A stretch of DNA of 64,000 nt from SBAX01 sp964646605 (GCA_964646605.1 CAZYEX010000099.1:108850-172849), one strand, 5' to 3'; positions 42,798-52,286 are shown, numbered from the stretch's first letter. The notes: a model not told the origin generated them from the sequence alone. Program-made: numbers and translations.

Positions 42798-44003
42798 ATG
42801 CGCAAATCCGTCGTCGTCACTTTCGCGGTTGGGTGCGTTGTCTCGTCGGTCCACGGAGAATCCGCCGCCGTGTTCAGCGGCCTCGGCGATCTACCCGGCG
42901 GCATGTTCCTAAGTCATGTGCTTGCCGTTTCCGATGATGGATTGATCGTCATCGGGAACAGCGTCACCGGCGTCGGTCCGTCGGGTGATTCGTGGGAAGG
43001 CTTTCGCTGGACTCAAGCCGAGGGAATGGTTCGCCTGCGCGACGTGATCGGAGTCGCCGAACCGACCACGGCCGGAGCAGTCTCGGCCGATGGTTCGGTC
43101 ATCGCCGGAGTCGTGGGAAACGACGCCTTTCGTTGGACTGCCCCAACAGGGATCGTTCTCCTGCCACCTCCTGTGGGATTCGGCGGCTGGAGTCCCACCG
43201 GGGTCTCGGCGGATGGCGCCGTTCTCATCGGGGTGGCCAACCCGCCCGGCGGTGGAACGGTCGCCGCCCGATGGACCCAGGCCGCAGGCGTCGAAATCCT
43301 TGGCGCGCTTCCCAACGAGATCGGTTTTCCGGACGCATTCTTGACCGGCGTGTCCGCGAACGGAAACGTGGCTACGGGAAACTCCTTCGGGCTTGATGGC
43401 GTCCACGCCCTGCACTGGACGCCGTACGCCGGTCTGCTGGGAATGAGCGACCCGATCCCCGGCGAACCCATCTACGCACTCGGATGGGATGTGTCCGCGG
43501 ACGGAACGACCATCGTCGGCGACGCCAGGCCGGCCGCCCCGGCTCAAAATGATGAAGCCTTCGTTTGGACTCAGGCCCGAGGGTTCCTCTTGATCGGTCG
43601 CTTGCCGGGATTGCCGGAGGGCAGCACCGCCACCGGCGTTTCCAGCGACGGTTCGATCGTGGTGGGATCGTCTTTGGCCGTTGGCGGGTCCATGATCTGG
43701 GACGAATTACATGGACCGCGTAGCATCCAGACCATTCTGACCGACGATTTCGGCCTGAACCTCGACGGGTGGTGGCTGAACCTCGCCTTCGACGTCTCGG
43801 TTGACGGAACCGTCATCGTCGGGAACGGCGTCAACCCCAACGGGGACACCGAAGCGTGGATGGCCCGTATCCCCCGGCCAAGCCCGCCGCCGATTCCCGC
43901 GGTGTCTGGTGTGGGTGCCGCGATAATGGCACTCGTGATGCTCTCGATCGGCGGCGTCATCCTCGCCGCACGGACTCGTCGGGCGTCGTTCACTGTTGCA
44001 TGA
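42798..44003 (+). CDS. HAF-repeat extracellular protein with IPTL/PEP-type C-terminal anchor
   Basis: The 401-residue protein has a signal peptide (residues 1-20) and about seven beta-propeller-like repeats (GLGDLPGG; VSADGSVIAGVVGNDAFRWT; VSSDGSIVVGSS), typical of HAF-family extracellular repeats. The C-terminus is a sorting-signal-like tripartite end: IPAVSGVGAAIMALVMLS, further hydrophobic residues, then an arginine cluster (ARTRR). This resembles IPTL/PEP-CTERM anchors processed by exosortase-like enzymes. GGAGAGG upstream of the ATG supports the start. It may be exported and anchored to the envelope. Its end overlaps the convergent M50-HlyD gene by 14 bases. Confidence 0.78.
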   Translation: MRKSVVVTFAVGCVVSSVHGESAAVFSGLGDLPGGMFLSHVLAVSDDGLIVIGNSVTGVGPSGDSWEGFRWTQAEGMVRLRDVIGVAEPTTAGAVSADGSVIAGVVGNDAFRWTAPTGIVLLPPPVGFGGWSPTGVSADGAVLIGVANPPGGGTVAARWTQAAGVEILGALPNEIGFPDAFLTGVSANGNVATGNSFGLDGVHALHWTPYAGLLGMSDPIPGEPIYALGWDVSADGTTIVGDARPAAPAQNDEAFVWTQARGFLLIGRLPGLPEGSTATGVSSDGSIVVGSSLAVGGSMIWDELHGPRSIQTILTDDFGLNLDGWWLNLAFDVSVDGTVIVGNGVNPNGDTEAWMARIPRPSPPPIPAVSGVGAAIMALVMLSIGGVILAARTRRASFTVA

Positions 44004-46128
44004 CGCGGTTCCAGAATCGAAGGGCGCTGCGGAAGAGTGCCGCGGCGAGCGGTTCCGCCGGGGCCCCGAAGCGCACGCATCCCGTCATGCCCGAGCGGAG
44101 TTCATCGCTCTCGGCCGGCGACAATTCGACGACGACCTCGAAGTAGGGCTGCGCCGCCGTGCCCGTGGTCGGCTCCACGGGGATGTCCCCGCCCCCTACG
44201 TGGGTGAGTGACGGGAATTCGATCGTGCGAGCGCCGGCCGGCGCGATGCGCACGATCCGCCCGGCAACCGTGCGCGTCGCGTCGCCGGCGGAACGGAATT
44301 GGGCGGTGTCGCCGACTTTCGCGTGCGAACGCACTAGCTGCGTTTCCGGAAGGATGGACCGCGCCTGCCACGCCCCGGCGACGATGGACGCGATCGGCGC
44401 CCCAGCCGGAAGAAACGTCCCCACGTCACGATCCTGCACGGAAAAAACCACGCAACCCTCGTCGGGAGCGTGAACGCGAAGATCATCGACGTCCTTCTCG
44501 GCCTTGGCGAGTGCGGCGGCGTGGACTAGAGCCTCACGGTCCTGCTGCGCGGCCCGGGTCGGTTGTACGCCGCGAAAGGCGTCGCGTCGGATTTCCGTCG
44601 CCCGCACATGGGCCCTGGCCCGCGCCACTTCCTCCCATCCCACATCGTTGGAAAGAAGCGCCAAGAGATCCCCGGGCTCGACGCGCTGTCCGCCTTGGAC
44701 GCTTGCGCTTTCGAGAAAACCGCCTCGTTTGGCACGGATCACGGACTCGTGCTCCCCGGCCACCACGCCCGCGGCATAGACCCGCGAAGGCAAAGGAACC
44801 CAGAGCGCCGTCGCCGGCAAGAGCGCGAACAGCAACACGCTAAGGGCCACCGCTCGCCGACGAACGGTCGCCGTCTCCGTGGACCACCACAAGTAGCGGA
44901 CGAGCTTGCGGAATGAACCGCCCAGCGCCACAGCCACGTATCCAACCCCTACGACAAGTCCGACGAACAAGAAACTGGATGCCAGAATCGACGCCAACGC
45001 CAGCAGCAGAATCACACGATACACCGCCGCGCCGACCCCGAACGCAAAAAGAATCCACCGCAATCGCCGCGACAGCGGACGCAATGCAGGTTCCAAACCC
45101 AGGAACCACCGCTTGAGCACCTGCAGAACGTGTTGTTGCGCCCGTTGCCGCAGATTGGGAATCTCCAGCCAGTCGCTGAGGATGTAGTACCCATCGTAGC
45201 GCATCAGCGGGTTGATGTTGAACAACACCGTGACCACGCCCGCGAGGAACAACACGTTGTAGGCCAAGGCGTTGATCAACGAGGACTCGGTCGTCGCCCA
45301 GACGAACAAGGCCAGCGCCGCCAGAACGCTTTCCACATACATACCGGCCAGCGACACGATGATCCGATGCCGCTTCCGAGGAAAGCCCCACGCAGCCGTC
45401 GCGTCCATGTAGGCGCAGGGCGTGAACAAGATCAGGTACGCGCCCAATTCCGGAACGTGACCGCCGTAGTGCTTGCAGGCGTAGGCGTGTCCCATTTCGT
45501 GGAAGAACTTGAGCACGACCAGCGTGGTCCAAAGCAGCAACAGGTTTCGTGTCACCAAAACCCCGTGAACGGGCTGAATCAGCTCCCCCCAGCGCGACAC
45601 GGCCACGACCCCCGCCGCGACCATCAAACCCACCCACAGGGCGAAGAACCATCCGCTGAACAGAAATCGCGCCCGATCCACGGTGCGGTCCAGGAAGGCG
45701 TTGGGATTCCACAGCGGAATCCGCAGAAACAGGAACCCCATCAGCTTTTCCCGCCGTTTGGCCCGCTCGCGAAGTTGATAACGACGATACAGAGCCTTGT
45801 CGTCGGCGATGGGGAGCTGCAGAAAACCCAGGCGATGCAGGCGGACGACGAACTCGAAGAAGCGCTCCTCGTCCTCCGCCTTCAATCGCTCGTGTGCGAC
45901 GAGCTCCGCGAAGCTCTCCCCCAGCGACCGATCGGCGTTCAAACTCACGAAGAGACCGTATTCCGGCAGTGCCAGACGCTGGCTCTGAAGCGTGATGGGG
46001 TCGCGCACGATGTAGCACGGCTCGCCGCGAAAAACATGGCGGCTGACTTCCAGGTCCTCGCGCAGTCCGACGTGAACGGTGCGAAGCGACGTGGCGAGCG
46101 AGGGCGGCGTGGCGGGTGCGGGCTTCAT
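43990..46128 (-). CDS. M50 metallopeptidase fused to HlyD-like biotinyl-lipoyl domain
   Basis: The 712-residue protein has a cytoplasmic N-terminal domain (residues 1-155), then about 12 transmembrane helices. HEMGHAYACKHYGG (210-223) is the HExxH zinc site of site-2 proteases, and NPLMRYDGYY (306-315) is the second conserved M50 motif, NPxxxxDG. After residue 430 a HlyD/biotinyl-lipoyl module follows (GGFLESASVQGGQRVEPGDLL and DDLRVHAPDEGCVVFSVQDR). This joint architecture occurs in planctomycetes and in peptide-export loci, but the substrate is unknown. It is the last gene of the minus-strand run 49451-43990 and overlaps the GAF-HlyD gene as ATGA. Confidence 0.8.
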   Translation of the reverse strand: MKPAPATPPSLATSLRTVHVGLREDLEVSRHVFRGEPCYIVRDPITLQSQRLALPEYGLFVSLNADRSLGESFAELVAHERLKAEDEERFFEFVVRLHRLGFLQLPIADDKALYRRYQLRERAKRREKLMGFLFLRIPLWNPNAFLDRTVDRARFLFSGWFFALWVGLMVAAGVVAVSRWGELIQPVHGVLVTRNLLLLWTTLVVLKFFHEMGHAYACKHYGGHVPELGAYLILFTPCAYMDATAAWGFPRKRHRIIVSLAGMYVESVLAALALFVWATTESSLINALAYNVLFLAGVVTVLFNINPLMRYDGYYILSDWLEIPNLRQRAQQHVLQVLKRWFLGLEPALRPLSRRLRWILFAFGVGAAVYRVILLLALASILASSFLFVGLVVGVGYVAVALGGSFRKLVRYLWWSTETATVRRRAVALSVLLFALLPATALWVPLPSRVYAAGVVAGEHESVIRAKRGGFLESASVQGGQRVEPGDLLALLSNDVGWEEVARARAHVRATEIRRDAFRGVQPTRAAQQDREALVHAAALAKAEKDVDDLRVHAPDEGCVVFSVQDRDVGTFLPAGAPIASIVAGAWQARSILPETQLVRSHAKVGDTAQFRSAGDATRTVAGRIVRIAPAGARTIEFPSLTHVGGGDIPVEPTTGTAAQPYFEVVVELSPAESDELRSGMTGCVRFGAPAEPLAAALFRSALRFWNRVMQQ

Positions 46129-48026
46129 AACCAAAAGTGCAGCCGCAGGTAATCGAGCACGCGATGCGTCGCCATCCACGACACCCACCGCCGTCCGAGG
46201 TGAATCTTGGCCACGCCTTCCATGCCCGGTTTCAGCCACTCGGCGGCGAGTTCGACGTCCGCCTCGGCCACGAATACGTTGGAAGCGCGGCGCTGCGTCG
46301 CTCCCGGTTGCACGCGCGTAATGGCGAAAGTCGTCTGACGGGTAGGATCCGCCGCCGCCGCGAAAACACCGGTCAGGCCGGCCGTCAAACCTTTCGCCGA
46401 GGAGTCAGGTACTTCCAGTTCCAGCGTCCAGCGATCCTCCGCCGCGACTCGAAACAGCGGGTGACCCTGTTCCAGAACCGCCCCGATGCTCTTTCGCAAG
46501 TCGCCCCACACCACCACGCCGTCGATCGGGGCGCGGACGCCGGCCCGCGCGATGCGTCCGGTGACGATGTCCAACTTGGCGCCGACGAGCTGCTGATTGG
46601 CCAGGGCGAGCTGCACCTCGACCGGGGCGTTCGCCGCCAACGCCCGATCCCGCTCCCGTTCCAGCACCTCCCATTGGGCGAGCAGTTCGAGGCGCGCTTG
46701 ATCCAGTTCCTCGTGGTCGAACTCGCAAAGTACCTGACCGGCGGAGACCCGATCGCCTTGCACGGCGTGCGCGGCGCGCAACGCTCCGGGAAACGGAGCG
46801 TGCAGATGTCGCACCTGGGCCGGAGTGACTACGCATGGCACCGCAAGCTCATAGGGCATGCAGCCGAAGAAAAAGACAAACACCGCCGCCAGCCCCAAGC
46901 CCGCCACGATCTTCCGCCCCCATCGACCGGGCGTCAGCAGCTCCTTGGCGGCCTGCAGCAAACTCTCCCAAGAATGACGCGCCGCCCCCCGCGTCGCCCG
47001 GCGTACCAGGGAGACGGCGGGCATCAGCGGCTCGGTCTGGCTGCGGATGTCCTCCAACTGCTCCGCCGAAAAAATCCGCTCCGAGCGCCCCCGCAGACCC
47101 AAAACCGCGGCCACGGTCTCGCCCAGCCGCAGTGGAATCGACGCGACCGCGTCGCCCTTCGCCGCCGCGTGCCACAGCTTGTGCGAGGGATATTCGCGCG
47201 AAAACCGCGGATCGGGCGGGTCCTCTTGTCGCGGGTGGACGATCGCGGCGCCGGCGTCCAGGCACTCCTCCATGGCCGATCGCAACACCGCCAAACCCGG
47301 ACTCCGCCGGTTCACCTGATCCAGACCCGAAGTCGAAAGAATCCGCAACCGATGCCCCGCGGCCAATCCTAGAATCACCTGCTCACACCCCAGCTTGTTG
47401 CGCAGTTCGTTGGTGATGGCGAAGGCCAGCTCTTCCGCCGATTCGCAGGCCGCAGCGCGGATCAAGAGTCGGTCGGGCGTTCGTCCGCCGCCCCGCGCGT
47501 TCGGCGACCCCTGCGACGCCCCGCCGAGCAGTTCAGTGCCCAGCGATGTCACTCGACAGACGCCCTCCAGCGCCGCCAGCCGCGTCGTCCAGTCCGCTTC
47601 GTCGGTGAGCGGAACCACCACCGCCATCGCTCCGATCGACGGTCCCGCGGGGTCGAACAGCGGCGCGGAAAGAAACGCGACGCGGGCGCTGCCGCCCTTG
47701 GCTTGCAAGAGCCGCGCCTGAGGGCGGGCTTCGGTCAACGACTCCGTCAGGAACTGCTGCAGGCTGTCCTTCCAGAAGCGGGGATCGGTCGGTCCGCTGT
47801 GGGCGTCGTCCTGGATCACCTCCGCCCCATAGCGAACGTAGATCGCCCCGTAGGGACTCCCGAACGCCCGGACCACGCATTGCAGACTCTGCGAAAAATA
47901 TCGCCCCCGCGACACGGTCGAGCGGGCCAAACGCGGAATCTCCGCGTAGGGGTCGATCACCGCCGCGCGGCCGCGAGTCCCGCCCACGGGATGCGACGCC
48001 TGGGTTGTTGGTTCAGGGTTCGCCAC
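46125..48026 (-). CDS. GAF-domain, membrane-anchored HlyD-type adaptor
   Basis: The 633-residue product has a GAF-like sensory part (about residues 190-340; FAITNELRNKLGCEQVILGL, VASIPLRLGETVAAVLGLRG), one membrane helix (GLAAVFVFFFGCMPYELAVP near 392) and a periplasmic HlyD-like part with VVTPAQVRHLHAPFPGALRA, a coiled-coil hairpin (LELLAQWEVLERERDRALAA) and GVRAPIDGVVVWGD. It looks as if a ligand-sensing input is joined to a trans-periplasmic adaptor. It overlaps the M50 gene by four bases, so it is translated with it. It is an unusual fusion; export of a peptide is plausible but not shown. Confidence 0.75.
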   Translation of the reverse strand: MANPEPTTQASHPVGGTRGRAAVIDPYAEIPRLARSTVSRGRYFSQSLQCVVRAFGSPYGAIYVRYGAEVIQDDAHSGPTDPRFWKDSLQQFLTESLTEARPQARLLQAKGGSARVAFLSAPLFDPAGPSIGAMAVVVPLTDEADWTTRLAALEGVCRVTSLGTELLGGASQGSPNARGGGRTPDRLLIRAAACESAEELAFAITNELRNKLGCEQVILGLAAGHRLRILSTSGLDQVNRRSPGLAVLRSAMEECLDAGAAIVHPRQEDPPDPRFSREYPSHKLWHAAAKGDAVASIPLRLGETVAAVLGLRGRSERIFSAEQLEDIRSQTEPLMPAVSLVRRATRGAARHSWESLLQAAKELLTPGRWGRKIVAGLGLAAVFVFFFGCMPYELAVPCVVTPAQVRHLHAPFPGALRAAHAVQGDRVSAGQVLCEFDHEELDQARLELLAQWEVLERERDRALAANAPVEVQLALANQQLVGAKLDIVTGRIARAGVRAPIDGVVVWGDLRKSIGAVLEQGHPLFRVAAEDRWTLELEVPDSSAKGLTAGLTGVFAAAADPTRQTTFAITRVQPGATQRRASNVFVAEADVELAAEWLKPGMEGVAKIHLGRRWVSWMATHRVLDYLRLHFWL

Positions 48027-48059
48027 GATCGAATTCCCAGTTGGCCATTGATCCGATTG

Positions 48060-48491
48060 TTATTGAACCGCCGACGATTCCGTCCGCGCGGCGGCGCTCT
48101 CCGGCAAACAGATCGGCGAGAAGAACGCAAAGCCCGCTTCGTAGGCGTCCTCGCGCACCAGACGGCACCGCACGCAGCGGGCGAAGGTGAGCGGCAGGTC
48201 CAGCGCCTTGCGATCGAATTGCAGACGGTAAATGTCTCCCACGGTAATGGAGATGGGAAAGAGCGCGCTGCACCCTCCGGCGGAAACGTCGCCCGTCACC
48301 CCCTTGACCTTCAAGGAAAGGAGTTGACTCCCGTTGCCGGGTTGGAGAACGACTCCGGTCTTGATCGCCAATCGGAAGTGGGCCCGCTGGCGGCGGATCT
48401 CTTCCGGCGTGTTGCGCTCCAAGTCGCGCAGTACGCTGAACGCCTCTTCACTGGTGATCTCGCCCGCGATATCGTTCGGTTCGTCAAACAT
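48060..48491 (-). CDS. PilZ-domain protein
   Basis: The 143-residue protein has RRQRAHFRLAIKTGVVLQP and GVTGDVSAGGCSALFPISI, fitting the PilZ c-di-GMP-binding pattern (basic R-x-x-R region, then D-x-S-x-G-G). YRLQFDRKALDLPLTFARCV continues the barrel. Family members bind c-di-GMP and switch a partner. It sits between the HlyD and GAF-HlyD genes on the same strand, so c-di-GMP may control this envelope machinery. The first basic motif is RRQR, close to the RxxxR of known binders; binding is inferred. Confidence 0.7.
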   Translation of the reverse strand: MFDEPNDIAGEITSEEAFSVLRDLERNTPEEIRRQRAHFRLAIKTGVVLQPGNGSQLLSLKVKGVTGDVSAGGCSALFPISITVGDIYRLQFDRKALDLPLTFARCVRCRLVREDAYEAGFAFFSPICLPESAAARTESSAVQ

Positions 48492-48512
48492 GAAGAAGCC
48501 CCTGGCAGCACC

Positions 48513-49451
48513 TCACGGCCGCACCGTCACATCGTCTCCGCCGCGTTCCAAGTCGCCCGAGTGAACCTGCGACGGGTCTTTCATCGCAACGGGTGCGTCG
48601 AAATCGACGATCACCTTCATCCCCGCCATCCAAGCCCCGTCCGCATTGTCCACGGTGAGTTTCACCTTGAACGTCTGACTGCCCGCGTCCACCACCGGCC
48701 CGGCGAGGTGGACCGTGCCGACCCGCGGCGGGCGGCGCGAATCCGCCGGTCTGACCCAGTAGCGATCCCCCACAAGCACCGTCGCCGCAGTGTCGAGCGG
48801 ACAATCCACCACCACCTTGAGCGGGTCGAGCTGCACGAGCCGGACGATCCCCTCCAACTCATTCACCGTTTCGCCGGGATGTTTGAGATGTTCCACAACC
48901 ACGCCGTCGAACGGGGCGCGCAGCCGGAATTCTTCGAGAGCGGCGCGCTCCCGCTCATAGGCGCGGGCGGCCTGCGACAGGTTGAAGTTCGCCAATTCGT
49001 ACTCAATGTGCGTGATCTGCTCGTCGGCGACGGCGTCGTTCATCTCCTTCGACGAGGCGAACTCTTTCCCGTGGAGTTTGATCAGGCGATCCAAGTCTCG
49101 CCGGGCGCGGTCCCATCGAGCGCGGGCGTGCTCGATGCTCAGTGTGCTCTCCGCCGTGGCCTTGGCGATTTCCGTGCGCGCCGCCTGCACACTCTCCTCC
49201 AGGTTCACCACGACGTCGCCGACTCGAACGACGCCCCCTTCCACTGCGTTGATCCGAACGATCCGCGCCGGTTGCACGCCCGCCAACACCACCCTCTCCA
49301 CCGGAACGGTCATGCCCACCACCTGTCGGGACTGAGGCCCTTGCGATGACGCCGGTCGAGGCGAATCTTGCGCCGCCGACGCGACGACCCAAAAAAACGC
49401 GCAGCCGAGGGTGCCAACCATCATCGATCGTCCAATCACTTGTCGTGACAT
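48513..49451 (-). CDS. HlyD/RND-type periplasmic adaptor protein
   Basis: The 312-residue product has a signal-like N-terminus (VGTLGCAFFWVVASAAQ). VERVVLAGVQPARIVRINAV and EGGVVRVGDVVVNLEES form the first half of the lipoyl domain. A long coiled-coil hairpin (ARARWDRARRDLDRLIKLHG; FNLSQAARAYERERAALEE) and FRLRAPFDGVVVEHLKHPGE complete the domain. It is a membrane-fusion/adaptor protein that usually links an inner-membrane pump to TolC-like channels. No pump or TolC gene is adjacent; instead it heads the PilZ/GAF-HlyD/M50-HlyD run. The ATG at 49451 is chosen from the open frame because the signal peptide starts there. Confidence 0.8.
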   Translation of the reverse strand: MSRQVIGRSMMVGTLGCAFFWVVASAAQDSPRPASSQGPQSRQVVGMTVPVERVVLAGVQPARIVRINAVEGGVVRVGDVVVNLEESVQAARTEIAKATAESTLSIEHARARWDRARRDLDRLIKLHGKEFASSKEMNDAVADEQITHIEYELANFNLSQAARAYERERAALEEFRLRAPFDGVVVEHLKHPGETVNELEGIVRLVQLDPLKVVVDCPLDTAATVLVGDRYWVRPADSRRPPRVGTVHLAGPVVDAGSQTFKVKLTVDNADGAWMAGMKVIVDFDAPVAMKDPSQVHSGDLERGGDDVTVRP

Positions 49452-49811
49452 CCTGGACCGTCCCTGGGCGCGGACAAAGCCGCCCCCTCGGATGGTCTTT
49501 CGGTCAGCGCCGACCCGGCGCTTAGCGCGTTCCCAAAGGCATGGCCTTGCGCAACCGGATAATCCGAGCAATAACTAGGGATTGCCGGCAGGCGCGCCGC
49601 GTGATCGGACGCGGACGACGCGCGCGGTGAGCGTCACTCCCGTCCGTGCAAGCACGGATCGGAACAACCGTCCCCGCCCGCAGGGGGGACCACAGGGGGG
49701 TCGAAGGTTCCATCCATTGGGTAACCAACGAACTTGAATCTCACCCGCACTCACCGGGTCCGTGACAGTTCCGGCGGGATCTTCGTTGACCCCCAGAGGG
49801 GGTCGAGGAAT

Positions 49812-49865
49812 GTAGCCACGGGTGGAGCGCAGTCCGCCGAGAGGCGGGCGAAACGAAACCCGTGG
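49812..49865 (+). repeat. REP-like hairpin element, copy A
   Basis: It starts with GTAGCCACGGGTGGAGCG and ends AACCCGTGG, so CCACGGGT pairs with ACCCGTGG; an inner TCCGCC / GGCGGG pairing lies in the loop. The first 18 bases are identical to the left end of the transposase element at 62389. Confidence 0.8.
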
Positions 49866-49967
49866 TGCCTGTCTCCTGTTTGGCACCGCCCTGGAGGGGC
49901 GGAGGATCGTCTTGATTTCGTGTTTCCGCCGCCCCGTTGGGGCGGGACTTCTTCTTTCATTCGCTCA

Positions 49968-50010
49968 CCACGGGTTCCGTCCGCCCTCGGCGGACTCCAC
50001 CCGTGGCTAC
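49968..50010 (-). repeat. REP-like hairpin element, copy B (inverted)
   Basis: Reverse-oriented relative to copy A: begins CCACGGGTT and ends CTCCACCCGTGGCTAC. A and B face each other across 102 bases holding GC hairpins, like a REPIN. Confidence 0.8.
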
Positions 50011-50249
50011 AGTCCTCCGCCCCGCTGGGGCGCTGCGCCTTTGCCTTCGCACAGAAACAACCCGTTGTCGGCCAGCCCCGTCCCGCAGTCGCGCCCCCGC
50101 CGGTCGTAGTGCGCACGCGGGTGATTACCTGGGACGACATGCGCGCCGCGGCCAAGGAACATGACGACCTCCCGGTCGAGGCCCCCGTTCATCGGAGCCG
50201 ATGAATGCTGCTTGCGTACCGATCGCTCTGACGGTATTTCTGCGTCCCT

Positions 50250-51995
50250 ATGAAATGGACCGAGTTCTTCATCCCCACGTCGAAAGAGGTGCCCGCCGAG
50301 GCGGCTGTCCCTTCGCATCGACTGATGATCCGCGCGGGCTTGATTCGCCAAGTGGTGGCCGGGGCGTACACGTATCTGCCGCTCGGCTATCGCAGTCTGC
50401 GGAAGATCGAGGCTATCGTCCGCGAGGAGATGAACTGCGCCGGGGCGATCGAGCTGCACATGCCCGTCCTGCACCCCATCGAATGGTGGGAGCAGACGGG
50501 GCGCGTCGCGGCCATGGGCGACGTACTCCTCCGCCTGCACGGAACGGGCGACGATTGGCGCTCGCGGACCGTCCTCGGCCCGACCCACGAGGAAGTCATC
50601 ACCGAGACCGCCCGCGCTTACCTCAACAGCTACAAGCAACTTCCCATCAACCTCTATCAGATTCAGACCAAGTTCCGCGGCGAAGCCAGACCCAAGAGCG
50701 GCGTCCTGCGCACCCGCGAATTCCTGATGAAAGACGCCTATTCCTTCCACATGTCCAAGGAAGGACCGGGCGGGCTCGATGAAGGCTACCAGAAGATGTA
50801 CGACGCCTATTGCGCCATCTTCAGCCGCTGTGGATTGCCCTACGTCGTGGTCGAGGCCGAGTCCGGACCTATCGGCGGCGACGCCTCCCACGAGTTCATG
50901 GTCCCCACGGCCGCCGGCGAGGATTACCTCGTGCAATCCGAGGACGGTACCTACGCCGCCAATCTCGAACGGGCCGCGGTCGCCCCTCTCGCCGATCCAC
51001 GCGACGGACAAAGCGAACCGTTGCGCGAGGTGCATACGCCGGGCTTGAGGACCATCGACGAGGTATCGAGTTTCTTGAAGTGTACGCCGCGGCGGATGAT
51101 CAAGACGATCATCTACGAAACGGGCGACGGGGAGCCGCTCGTGGCCCTGGTCCGCGGCGATCACGAGGTCAACGAACCCAAGCTGGGACGGTTGGCGGGT
51201 GTCTGGCGGGTGACACCCGCGGGTCCGGAGATGATCCGCAAGCTCACCGGCGCCGAGGTGGGTTTCGCAGGACCGGTGGGGCTGAAAACCCGCGTCATCG
51301 CCGACCAGGCCGTCACCGTCCTGCACGACGCGATCACCGGGGCCAACAAGACCGACTACCACGTCACGGGAGTCAACCCCGGCCGCGATTTCGAGATCAA
51401 AGAGGCGGGCGACATCCGCACGGCCGTCGAGGGCGATCGCGCTCCCAACGGCTCGCCGCTGGTCTTCAAGAAGTGCATCGAAGTCGGCCACGTGTTCAAA
51501 CTGGGCACCAAGTATTCCGTAGCCATGGACGCGACCTGCCTGGACGCCGACGGGAAACCCAAACCCTTCATCATGGGCTGCTACGGCATCGGCATCAGCC
51601 GCACCCTGGCGGCTGTGATCGAAGCGTTCCATGACGACAAGGGCATCTGCTGGCCGGTGGGGGTCGCCCCGTTCCAAGTCCTCATCTGCGCTCTGGACAT
51701 CCGCGAACCCACAGTCATGGACCTCGCCCGCAAGTTCCACGACGAACTCGAATCCGCCGGCATCGACGTGCTGCTCGACGACCGCGACGCCCGCGCAGGA
51801 TTCAAGTTCCACGACGCCGACCTCATCGGACTGCCCGTACGCATCACCATCGGCCGCAAGGGACTGGCCGAGGGCTTCGTCGAGGTCACCCCGCGAAGGA
51901 CCGGCGAAATGCGGAAAATCCCGCCCGAAAAAGTCGTCGCCCTCGTCCGCGAGATGATCGCCGCGGGTCTGCGCGACGAACGCACCCACACATAA
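50250..51995 (+). CDS. proS: Prolyl-tRNA synthetase
   Basis: The 581-residue class II synthetase attaches proline to tRNA-Pro. MKWTEFFIPTSKEVPAEA and LPLGYRSLRKIEAIVREEM belong to motif 1. Motif 2 is TKFRGEARPKSGVLRTREFLMKDAYSF, and motif 3 is in GCYGIGISRTLAAVIE. The bacterial-type insertion (editing) domain lies between about residues 225 and 380, and the C-terminal anticodon-binding domain from about 470. Length and order match bacterial type-I ProRS. The ATG at 50250 follows the conserved start. Its leader is close to the REPIN-like pair. Confidence 0.95.
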   Translation: MKWTEFFIPTSKEVPAEAAVPSHRLMIRAGLIRQVVAGAYTYLPLGYRSLRKIEAIVREEMNCAGAIELHMPVLHPIEWWEQTGRVAAMGDVLLRLHGTGDDWRSRTVLGPTHEEVITETARAYLNSYKQLPINLYQIQTKFRGEARPKSGVLRTREFLMKDAYSFHMSKEGPGGLDEGYQKMYDAYCAIFSRCGLPYVVVEAESGPIGGDASHEFMVPTAAGEDYLVQSEDGTYAANLERAAVAPLADPRDGQSEPLREVHTPGLRTIDEVSSFLKCTPRRMIKTIIYETGDGEPLVALVRGDHEVNEPKLGRLAGVWRVTPAGPEMIRKLTGAEVGFAGPVGLKTRVIADQAVTVLHDAITGANKTDYHVTGVNPGRDFEIKEAGDIRTAVEGDRAPNGSPLVFKKCIEVGHVFKLGTKYSVAMDATCLDADGKPKPFIMGCYGIGISRTLAAVIEAFHDDKGICWPVGVAPFQVLICALDIREPTVMDLARKFHDELESAGIDVLLDDRDARAGFKFHDADLIGLPVRITIGRKGLAEGFVEVTPRRTGEMRKIPPEKVVALVREMIAAGLRDERTHT

Positions 51996-52073
51996 ACCTC
52001 AACCAGGGGCCTGAACGACGCACGGTTGCGCCGCACGAGGGACGCGCGGGTTCACAACCCTTGCAGCTCGCGC

Positions 52074-52286
52074 TCAGGTCGTGTCGGGCGGGCAATCCGT
52101 GGGGTTCTCTCCCTTGGATGCGGTCGACGACGCCTTGCGCAATGCGTCCACGAACCGCTGCGCACTCTCCAGCCACGCCAGCTTCTCCGAAAACGGCAGC
52201 TTGGCGATCCGCAAGAGCTGGCGCACCTTGTGCTCCTCCCAGCCCCGATCCCACCCATCGTCAACCGGCATTGGGGATTCGATCAC
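52074..52286 (-). CDS. Small partner of an AbiEii-like nucleotidyltransferase
   Basis: The 70-residue protein reads MIESPMPVDDGWDRGWEEHK, then RQLLRIAKLPFSEKLAWLES. This WDxxWEEHxxxQLxxxAxLPFxxKLxWLE pattern is common for small proteins next to nucleotidyltransferases. It starts with GTG, which overlaps the upstream nucleotidyltransferase stop as GTGA, so the two form an operon. Probably the antitoxin-like or accessory partner; the activity is not known. Confidence 0.65.
   Translation of the reverse strand: MIESPMPVDDGWDRGWEEHKVRQLLRIAKLPFSEKLAWLESAQRFVDALRKASSTASKGENPTDCPPDTT

Larger units (their letters stand above)
49452..50249. other. Repeat-bearing intergenic region before proS
   Basis: About 800 bases without a credible gene. 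It carries the inverted REP-like pair at 49812-50010 and short CCGCCCC-type hairpins (around 49888-49904, 49928-49945 and 50018-50031). The proS promoter must lie to its right. No RNA gene recognised. Confidence 0.5.
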
